Assembly: GCA_012934845.2 (NCBI GenBank)
Contig: WNNJ02001200.1
Coordinates: 1 to 64,000, forward strand
Direction: 5' to 3'
DNA: 64,000 bases
Origin: Pomphorhynchus laevis
Taxonomy: Eukaryota > Acanthocephala > Palaeacanthocephala > Echinorhynchida > Pomphorhynchidae
The notes below the pieces were generated by a model. That model did no database searches. It was given only the letters and a program-made list of their open reading frames with translations, and was not told the origin of the DNA. A program made the translations under genes and the position numbers. Positions within the stretch are counted from its first letter, which is position 1; every line of letters begins with the position of its first letter. Positions 55,601 to 64,000 of this stretch are shown here, piece by piece.

Positions 55601-58600
55601 ATATGGTGTAGTAATTAAATATAAATACGAAGACTCACTTAGCTGATGTGTCTTATTTTTTTGATGTTATAATGGGGCAATGAAATTTGAATAAAATTGT
55701 CACAAATATTAATCCTAGCGCGGTCATTAGACTCCCACATAATTTAATTTCAGAAAATACAATTCGCTAAACTCGAACAGGTTGAATAGAATAAACTTTT
55801 GTTTGCCTTTGTAGGTAGCAATTGTCATCCTTACCCAGCTAATAGTTTCATTTTATTAATTGCACAGTTTGTGTTATTGCTTGTGTACATTAGAAAGGTT
55901 TGTGTAATTTACTGATTCAAGCAACGATCCAAATAAAATTGGCTTTTTAAGAGCAGCGGTAAAATTAATTTTTTGTATGCTTTAAGGCCACAAGATACAA
56001 TCGAACGTAATCATCATAAGCGTTATCATTGCGTGTGATTAGTTATAGTTTTGGAAATTAAATAAATAAATTTAAATAAATAAACTATAAAATTCTCAAA
56101 ATTTTCCTCACTATTATTTAATTACTAAGTGATATTCTTTATGAAACGTTTTTTCCGCGGAATTTAACTACATTTATTCGAAATTGAATTAATGTAATTG
56201 AATTGATAGTACTGCATTTGGCTTAAATCTTATCTATAAGCCAACAGCAGTAAGCTACATACTGCTGTCGGCTTATATTTATGATTAAAGCAACGTGCAA
56301 TGTCATCAAAAAAAGTATTGTACTGCTGTTATATTATAGATAAGATTAAAGCAACTTGAATGTCAATAAAAAGTCAAATGAATAAACTGTTTTCAGTTAA
56401 CTTTGCCGATCTTACTGTTCACATAAATGCATATCAATAATTAGTAAAAATCACTATTTATACAACGTGCAGAAACATGGACCGCTGTTTATGTTTAGAT
56501 CCCTGGAGGTTCTGTATCCTCTTCCTATGTCGTCAAAGGAGTGATGCTTAATAAGGATGTACTTCATGATCAAATGCGAAGGTCTGTAACTTTGAAATTA
56601 TTTTTTATGTTAAGATAAATTGACTCTTTATTGTAATGATCGATAATACATGTGCCACATAGAAATTGATTACTCAATCTGATAATTATATTCTTTTAAA
56701 ATTTGCGTACAATCCATTCTAGCTGAACGGTATTCATAGTTTTCGATGCATTCGTATTTGCTAGAGCCTGTCAATAGACACAATTTTACAATGACCAAAC
56801 TGCAAAATTAGTTTATTTTTTAACGTTAATTAGAAACGTTTTTCTAATTAACGTTAAATGACTGTTTGTCTAAAATTATCCTTACGAAATGAAAGTTTTA
56901 TTTAGTTTTTGCATCATTTGTTCGACATTGTAAATCGTAATTATTTAATTAACACACTTGTAATTTAAAATTTTATTGTCAATAACGCGTTGTTTGAATA
57001 TTATAAGCATTCTTGCTTATTTGTGTAGAAACTTTTCGTCCACAGACTGATAAGTTGATCATTTTTTGAAAAACCACATACGCTTTTTAGCCGCAATAAA
57101 TGCTTTGTAGTTGCTCGTAATTAAGTTAAAAAATCAAAATTTTTGATTTTTTTCCTTAAAGACGGCGTGTAAGTGATATATTTGCTAGTTGTAGAAAGTA
57201 GAATGCATATATCCAGCCGTATGCTCGACATTTAGGTTTTAATACCTTATAACAGGATATTTTATGGTTTAATAGTCACTCAAGGTGTTCAAGAAGATCA
57301 CAAGCGATGTGTTATTTTTTGTTTTTGAAAAGAATCAAACGCTTTACACAAAAAATATATGATTTTGAATTGTATATGATTGCATATTCATGTATAAATT
57401 ATTATTCTGCAAGGCAAATCTTATGCAGTTCATAAGGATATAATTCGCTTTTGATTTCCTCATTTAATTTTCTTATTCAATAATTTTTATAAAATCATTG
57501 TTTTAGACAATTTAATTCTACAGCTTTATTAATATCATTTGCGAAATATAATTTTAAGCAGCGGTATCCAAAAATGTGCTTTACAGAACTTTATTTTTTT
57601 ATCTATTGGTTCCATTCTGCCAAATTACTTAGTCTTATGAATAAAACATGTTCTTTACCAAATTTAGACACATTGTAAATCCGCGCGTTTTACTGCTAGA
57701 TTGCTCACTTGATTTCAAAAAAGGCGAAAGTCAGACAATGATGGAATTCCGCAATGAACGCGATTTTACGTAAGACTTTTTGTATGTATTTGAATTTGCG
57801 GATTTCCGTATTTTTGTAATACATGATAATTGGTCAGACAAAATATTTGCCGAAAAGCTGCGCTTATACAAATTAAAGATTACAGATTAAAGTGTGTTGT
57901 TGTTTGGTTAAAATTTTTAATGCTTTTTAGTCGAGCATTGGAAATTGAAGAAGAGGCTATTAAGGATATGTGCGATGCAATTCGTGAGGTCAAGGCTGAT
58001 ATTGTTGTTACAGAAAAAGGAGTTTCAGGTATGCTGTTTAATTTTAGCTTAATCGGAAATTATTACCTTTGCTAGTGTCTATATTGTATTATATTTATCT
58101 AAGTATTTTCTCGTTATCACTTTGTTTCCACCTGTTAAGTGATAAATATATTTAAAAATCAACCCCAATCACATATTTTCTATGTCAGAATAAACTTTGA
58201 AATATTTATATTTAATCTATAAATTCAGATTTTAAATTCGAATTTCAAAAGCACTGTTATCATTTAAAACGTGTAATTTGCACTGGTTTGATACTCTGTA
58301 ATTGTTATTGTAAAATTAGGATGGGAACGTATTTATTCAAAATATGTATAGTTTCGATTCCAATGCATTACTTAAATGTTGTCTATCATTTACAATCGTT
58401 CCTTTCACCATTCATGTGCTTTAAAATGGCAAAGTATTATTAAATTAAAGTTTCAATCAACCAAAAATGATATTAACGATCGAAAGTAGCAAAGTCAAGT
58501 GACCCAAGCTATTATTTGTCTACTCGAATATAATAATATTATCTTACAACACGTACATCATCATAATTGTTTTTGTAATAATTGTATTATTTAATTAAAT

Positions 58601-61353
58601 TCTGTTAATTAATATAATATTATTATATAAAATTTATATATATTATAATATCATATATTATAGTTTATATTATAGTATTATATTATAATTATTATCATAA
58701 TATTTTGAAATTACTATCTTAATGTAACTGTATTATTACTTCAATATTTGTTTTTACTGAAGAGAGTTTTTTCTTTCCGTTTTGTTTTCTTGTTTTATAA
58801 AATACTATAAAATATTTTTTATTTTTCTTATTTTCGGGCACTGTCAAAATGTATAATCATCAGTGCTACGTTAGCACTGATTATGCAAGGATTGTCTTGC
58901 CCAATGTAAAGAAATCCTTTACTGTTTTTAAGTTCTCTTTGAATACAACTTTGAGTTGTCAGAATTTCACAAAGCTTTAATAAAGATTAAATGTTTCTTT
59001 TACATTGTGGTGTGAGCGAAAAGCTCATATTTCATCTTTTATTGATGATTTAGTCAGCTTCGATTGATATATTCTCTTTATTTCTTTTAGATATTGCAAT
59101 TCATCACCTTATGACTTATGGAATTTCAATTATTCGTAGAGTTCGTAAAACTGATAATGACCGTCTTGCACGCGCGACTGGGGCAACGATTGTTGGGGAT
59201 GTCTACCAACTAAAGAGCAGTGATGTCGGAACACAATGTGGATTATTCGAAGTTAGGAAAATTCAGAAAGAGTAAGTTTGTTAGATGTTTGCTTTTGTTT
59301 TTGCTAAATGTTAATTTTGATTTGTAGTTTACATTTTTTTACACTTTAATTGAATGTATTGGTTAATTTTACTTGTAAAAGTGTAACGGGCATTGCGAAT
59401 GGCAACACATTTAAATGATAACAAGGATTAAATGAAGTTTATCTTTATGTGACAATATTCTTTAATTTGTTTTGTTGTAAAAACAACAAAACAAATTAGG
59501 GTAGGGATCTGGTCACTATGGGAATTAATCATGTGGGTGATGTAAGGTTTATAATGATATTGTTGATTTTAGCTCTCCTCTTAGGAGGGCTAAATAGTGG
59601 TATTTTGGGTGGAGTTATGGGTTTGTTAGGGTGTATTTAGATTTTAACGAAAAGTTCTCAGTTTCCTTGTAGAGGGTAACTACCCCTAGCCATAGCTGCG
59701 TCCACTTCCATATCTGCTTTAGTACACTCCTCCACACTTGTAGTGGCAGGTTTAGTAATATGTGTGTATCTATGGGGTGTTATATATATAAGAATGGATT
59801 ATGTTACCGTAGTGTTGTGTTTGTTAATAGGGGTTATAACCTTAACTTGTTCTAGGTTTAGTGGCGAGTTGGACGGGACTAGCTATACTACATCTTGCCA
59901 TACATGCATTGTTTAAGAGGTTATTGTTTTTTGCTGTTGGGGCCATTGTCATCCTATTGAACACTCACGACACTACAAATTTTTAAGTTGTATTTTAACA
60001 AGTTAATAAGACAACTGGTAAATAGTTAATACCGAATTATTAGCGTTGATTGTCGAATTTATTATGTTGAAAATGAATTTACTTATGATGTTATCTTATC
60101 AATACTGAGGTGTTTGTTTCTTCGTTGTGTTTAGTAATCTATGCCTGGATTTTGAATTTTAAGATTTTCAATCACCATGTACATCAGGATACACCATTGG
60201 CATCATCTGTTGCTATTATTTTAATCAGTACTATTAGTTTTTTTCTATACCTTGTGTGTATTTACTGCGTTCGCATTGATCACATGTTAATGCTAATTTA
60301 AATTGTTTAGACAATATGCATTCTTTGAGCAGTGCACTAATCCAAAGGCATGTACGATCGTTCTTCGTGGTTCAAGTAAAGATCTAGTAGATGAAATAGC
60401 TAGAAACCTGCAAGATGCACTATGTGTCGCACGTAATATTTTGCTGGATCCTTATATCGTACCTGGCGGTGGTGCATGCGAAATTGAACTATGCAAGTAA
60501 GTATGCGTTTCATACAATTTTTATTTGATTTGCATAAGGGTTCATTGTGATAAGAAACGTTCTAACAATTGTTGTCAAATTTATTCAGCAGTAATTTATT
60601 ACAGTGCTACTGAGTGTTTCACTCTCGCGAATCATCTTTAATAATTTACTGATGATAAAATATTTGCAAACTACAGATATTTAAGTGAGTTATTTAAGGA
60701 AAATGTTTTTCAACAAATTAATTTCATTTACTAAAAATAATACTTAGTATTAAAATAATACTAAAAAATAGAACAAACTATTGTACATCTATGCGAATGA
60801 AATTATTTAACGCAATTCTTTATTACGTTCAATGAACTTTTATTTTTAAATGCTAATCACCCGGTGTGTTTAGATTGCTCGAAGATCGAGCTCGAGAGGC
60901 AGTCGATCCGATTTTTAGTGGTGTCGAGAAATTCCCGTATTTAGCAGCTGCCAGAGCACTGGAAGTAATTCCTCGCGTGCTAATTAAGAATGCAGGTGCC
61001 AATGTTATTAGAACATTGACTTCACTAAAATCAAAGCATAGAAGCAAAGCTGAAGGTGCCAAAAATTTCGGAATTGACGGCGAAACCGGTATGATCATTG
61101 ATACACTTGAGGCTGGCATTGTTGAACCCCGACTAGTGAAACTACAGCTTTTCAAGTCCGCGATAGAAGTAATGTTTATTTTTTCTTTTTCAGTTTTGAA
61201 GTTTTATCGGTAAATTTGTAGATGGCGATCACTATTCTACGTATTGATGACATCGTGTCCGGGTCGAAGAAAGGCTCTACCCTCGACGAAAAGAAAGACA
61301 AAGAACAGCGGGAGAATGTCGAAAAGGATAGCAAAGAAGGCGCTGAAGCTTAG
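49658..61353 (+). CDS. cct3: CCT3, T-complex chaperonin (CCT/TRiC) gamma subunit, 12 exons
   Basis: Exons: 49658-49688, 51246-51307, 52949-53283, 53752-53832, 53881-53986, 56499-56581, 57668-57769, 57931-58028, 59091-59271, 60311-60496, 60874-61168, 61222-61353 (TAG). Total 1692 nt, 563 residues, all joins in phase. CCT3 is one of eight subunits of the cytosolic ring that folds actin and tubulin using ATP. Motifs: LGPKAMMKMLLDP (41-53), TNDGNAILRE (60-69), the catalytic EVGDGTTS (90-97), IPGG, LLDCSLDFKKGESQ, VTEKGVS, NPKACTIVLRG, RNLQDALCVARN, VPGGGACE, RALEVIPR, IDGETG, LRIDDIVSG. Length is close to human CCT3 (545). Exon 4 is the least conserved. The first codons are ATG ATG; I chose the first. 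Exon 3 could read a short way into intron 3. Confidence 0.96.
49740..50230. repeat. Repeat R, CCT3 intron 1
   Basis: It contains AACTGAGTCTACCTATTTTA, AATTATAAATAATAAATAAT and ATTTTTATGAATGGACTAGT, as in the other R copies. The GC-richer core is not evident. Confidence 0.5.
54745..55570. repeat. Repeat R cluster, CCT3 intron 5
   Basis: Several partial copies. The segment with AAAATATATAAATCAACA ... ACTTTGTATTAGA occurs at about 54862-54965 and 55155-55245. The core CCTGATAACATAGCAGTTC is at 54787 and again at 55345-55375. The AT-rich arm at 55430-55570 is the reverse complement of 10100-10260. Confidence 0.6.
56223..56385. repeat. Foldback/tandem repeat, CCT3 intron 5
   Basis: ATAAGCCAACAGCAGTA is inverted against TACTGCTGTCGGCTTAT (56237-56277). 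A second copy of the right arm with GATTAAAGCAAC follows. It is MITE-like. Confidence 0.65.
56820..56857. repeat. Perfect 17-bp inverted repeat, CCT3 intron 6
   Basis: TTAACGTTAATTAGAAA, spacer CGTT, then its exact complement. Purpose unknown. Confidence 0.75.
59463..59498. repeat. Perfect 16-bp inverted repeat at the NUMT edge
   Basis: TAATTTGTTTTGTTGT, loop AAAA, then the exact complement. It touches the first mitochondrial-like base. Confidence 0.75.
59499..59990 (+). pseudogene. nad5: NUMT: nuclear copy of mitochondrial ND5, CCT3 intron 9
   Basis: The + strand is G+T-rich and reads as the middle of ND5, the proton-pumping NADH dehydrogenase subunit: GINHVGDVRFIMILLILALL, then LTKSSQFP ... 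LPLAIAASTSISALVHSSTL (family: KSAQ.PFS.WLP.AMAAPTPVSALVHSSTLV), then, after one frameshift near 59860, ASWTGLAILHLAIHALFK-LLFFAVGAIV. AGA/AGG fall where ND5 has Ser. One TAA replaces the expected TGA(Trp) of the WLP motif, and a TAG lies before LTKSS. It is a decayed organelle insertion, not a host exon. No introns or start. Confidence 0.88.
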
Positions 61354-61396
61354 ATAGGCGAAATTACGGGTTTTGTTCCATTTTGAAGTGTTCGAA

Positions 61397-61402
61397 AATA
61401 AA
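61397..61402 (+). promoter_or_regulatory. Polyadenylation signal AATAAA of CCT3
   Basis: AATAAA begins 44 bases after the TAG stop, giving a short 3' UTR. Confidence 0.7.
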
Positions 61403-61849
61403 AAAAAATGTTTTAATTTACGAGACTTTTTTATCTACCGGACAATAATTTCCAGTATTCGCTTAAAAACGACAGACAAACGACATTTACGAGATATTTT
61501 CACAAATTGGCCGTAGTATTTTTATATATCAATAAATCTTTAAGTAACTGTCTGAACCTTAAAATTTAAATTTTTATTGCATTAGACAAGATTAATAATA
61601 CAAATTGTGGTTTAAATCAATAAATTTAATTAATTCAATTTAATTCCAATTTACTGTTCATAACCTTTGTTTGCGTAAAGGTTTTATTAAGCTTTAGGAA
61701 GAAACTATGAGCACATAATTCGACAACTTTGATAACGATTATATAATAAACATCATTGTGAATCAAAATGTAATTTAACTGATACTACATATTTTGTACT
61801 ATATAGATGTATTTAAAAATGAAAATATCTTGATCTTAATAAATAATGT

Positions 61850-62330
61850 TTACTATATATAATCTATATATAAACCGATTAATAGATAATATACAATGTA
61901 TATTGATTATTATTGTTTTATTATATTATATTATTATCGCACTTATTTTTCCACTATAACAGAGAAGCCAAATACCTGCAATCGATGTATTTCCTCCGAT
62001 ATAAAGAGTAATTTCTTAATCTAACAGGATTAAATTATTTTAAGATCAGCAAACTGAGTCTACGTATACTATTTATAAATTTAAAATAAAAATAAATAAT
62101 CATAAATAATAAATAATTATACAAGTAATTAGTAATAAAATATTATTTATAAATAGTCGTATGGATTAAGCATATCACTTAACTTAAACTACATAAAATA
62201 ACCGCAATAAATTAAAAAATTGAAAATCATTAACTTAGCTAAAGAATTTGTATTTAGAATATGTAAGAATCGACTATTATATAATATTTATTAGAATGAA
62301 AATAGAGGTTGTCATGATGAATTATCATTT
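61850..62330. repeat. Repeat R, downstream of CCT3
   Basis: It carries ATTAATAGATAATATACAAT, a core-like GCCAAATACCTGC ... TTTCCTCCGAT and AACTGAGTCTACGTATACTA, as in other R copies. Confidence 0.55.
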
Positions 62331-63649
62331 TATCAAATGTGCGCACTTACCATTTGATAAAACAAGAAGAGTAAATTCACTCACAAAGATAATAATATTT
62401 TATTGACTTTAAATTGAAAGTAAATCAACATTTAAAGGAATTAAACATTTGACCAATAAAATGACGTAAATTATATAAGTAATTTGCTAGTAAGTGTACA
62501 GTGATGGTTCACTATGTGGCTTTTACTGTTGATAATATTACATTAAAGGTCATTTCCAGAAATAAAATGTAATTCACAAAGCCTGCAATCACATTAGTTG
62601 ACAGTTTGTTGAACCATCGTGAAATATGATTGTACATAGCGATTAAATTTGAATTTTTATTCTTCCAAGCATCTCTAGGTGTTTTGAATCTAAAGATTCG
62701 AAGCACCTATAAGATGCTTTGAATGGTTTTATATGCTCATATACGTCGGAATACTTATTTGAAAACTCCATATTAAATATGGCTAATATAGTGTAAATGT
62801 ATTTAACAAATACTTTCATCTCAAAAAAGAAAGTCTTTACCTGTGGACATTTTAATTCGTGTAAGATCGTGATATTATTTCATAAAAATTATAAACATCA
62901 GTTTTTGTTTAGACTTGCAGATGTGTTCGGTTAAGAAACACAATCCGTAAGCTAGTTGCAAGAGTACCCTACACAATGAGAAAATGCTATTTTCATTATA
63001 ACAAAATACAGTATGGTATATATTTTTATTCGCAAAATGTTACATTTTATAAATTAAAAGAATCACTTTTTAGTATAAAAGTATTTAAACAATTAAATAT
63101 TAAATTCCGCTATGATTACGTCCGTGTTACCAAACGAACGTATTCTGCCATCCAAGTAAATTTTACGAATATTGCATATTAGATATAACATATTTGTTCA
63201 TATAGATGTTAGTAAATGCAATGCGACGTAAAGTATCAAACAGAAATATCAAAAAATTTGAATGTATTCTAACCAGATAATGGGGCGTACATTATCATTA
63301 CAGTCATATGCATTTACTAAATGGAGTAAATTGACTAGTGGTTGACTATCCGTGAATTAAACAGGCTTCTGAATAATTCCATTTTACTATCACTCACATA
63401 CGTAAATTTATGGGAACGAAGAAAATGAGTGAAACATTTCTATTCCAAAAATGCTAATATATTTCGCTAGCTCTTGATATAATCATCACGAAATTATAAA
63501 TACATTTTCAAACATGATAGCAGCAAACAACACTAATTTACGAACAAGTTTGGAATTTTCTGAAAATAATAGCTGTCGAAATATTGTAATTTTTAAAATA
63601 AAAGTTTTTACACTTTATCTGTTCTTATAAATTTACAAAAATTAAAAAA
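62331..63649. other. Unassigned AT-rich stretch
   Basis: Small frames only (62512-62706 on -, 62976-63182 on +), neither with a recognisable domain. Confidence 0.35.
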
Positions 63650-63890
63650 AAACAATTGATTTTAAATAGTTGATACTGATCCATTTTTGATAAATAATTA
63701 TTGGAGCTGGATCAAAGGAAAGACGAAATTATTTTCGATATTTCGCTAACTTCTGTTGGCATATTCAGAAAATTACAATTGTAATTTGATTGTAATTTTC
63801 TGAAGATGCTAACAGAAGTTAGCGAAATATCAAAAATAATTTCCTCTTTCCTTTGATCCGCAGCTCCAATAATTATTAAAGATATTGATA
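63650..63890. repeat. Foldback element, complete copy
   Basis: The palindrome at 63693-63877 has arms of about 85 bases and a short AT spacer near 63785. Arms contain GGAGCTG and CTTCTGTTGGCATATTCAGA / TCTGAAGATGCTAACAGAAG, ending GTTAGCGAAATATC. Half of it recurs at 6829-6955. Confidence 0.8.
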
Positions 63891-64000
63891 TTTTTATAAA
63901 AAAATATTAAATTAGAATTCCATCGAAATTTGATCTAGATCGTCATATCGATTATATATAAATAAGTATACATATATATTTATAGTAGAATGGTTCACAC

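Noticed and set aside
60853-61155. 100-codon - frame
   Set aside because: Antisense shadow of CCT3 exon 11.
63800-63835. CTGAAGA + GCTAAC-AGAA-GTTAGC + GAAATA as a hammerhead ribozyme
   Set aside because: An extra U sits between the CUGANGA box and stem II, and no flanking sequence can form stem I or stem III with a UH cleavage site. I keep it only as a hairpin motif.
1-64000. CRISPR array, bacterial operons, tRNA or rRNA genes
   Set aside because: No regularly spaced repeats with unique spacers, no Shine-Dalgarno operon layout, and no cloverleaf or rRNA sequence that I could recognise.

Overview
This is AT-rich nuclear DNA from a non-chordate animal. The evidence is intron-containing genes with GT..AG introns and short T-rich acceptors (TTTTCAG, TTTTAG, TTTAG), AATAAA signals, LINE and Ty3/gypsy relics, and an intronic copy of mitochondrial ND5 that reads best when AGA/AGG mean serine (invertebrate mitochondrial code). 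The acceptor style would suit a nematode, but nothing here settles the phylum.

Host genes are few. At the left, four 3' exons of an ELM2-SANT corepressor gene (MIER-like) lie at 4909-6585 on +; a full-length but decayed LINE lies just upstream, probably in an intron. At the right, a complete 12-exon CCT3 gene (chaperonin TCP-1 gamma, 563 codons) runs from 49658 to 61353 on +. Intron 9 carries the ND5 NUMT, and intron 4 is a 48-base, stop-free intron.

The 8-49 kb interval is almost wholly mobile DNA. I use working names. LINE-A and LINE-B are related CR1/L2-like families with a common 3' hairpin. LINE-C is a distinct CR1-like family with a PHD-like zinc finger in ORF1. LINE-D is a relic of another clade. 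The LINE-C copy at 44930-49244 has both ORFs open and may be recently active; the rest are truncated or broken. Nesting is frequent: LINE-A inside LINE-C (11003-15375), LINE-B inside LINE-B (27974-28438), and a compact gypsy element with 111-bp LTRs and a 5-bp target duplication inside an older gypsy relic (18828-22739).

The most striking object is at 9186-9899: an array of three ~319-bp units, two direct on - and one inverted on +, each carrying a hammerhead ribozyme fold. Two of the three keep every invariant core base, all three stems and a GUC cleavage site. This has the size and layout of an animal retrozyme (a non-autonomous element making small circular RNAs). The unit also contains a stretch resembling the LINE-B 3' terminal hairpin, which suggests, without proof, mobilisation by LINE-B reverse transcriptase.

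Other structure includes several foldback (MITE-like) families, a dispersed AT-rich repeat (repeat R), a duplicated mosaic (repeats X and Y), and a 23-bp snapback at the 5' end of a truncated LINE-A.
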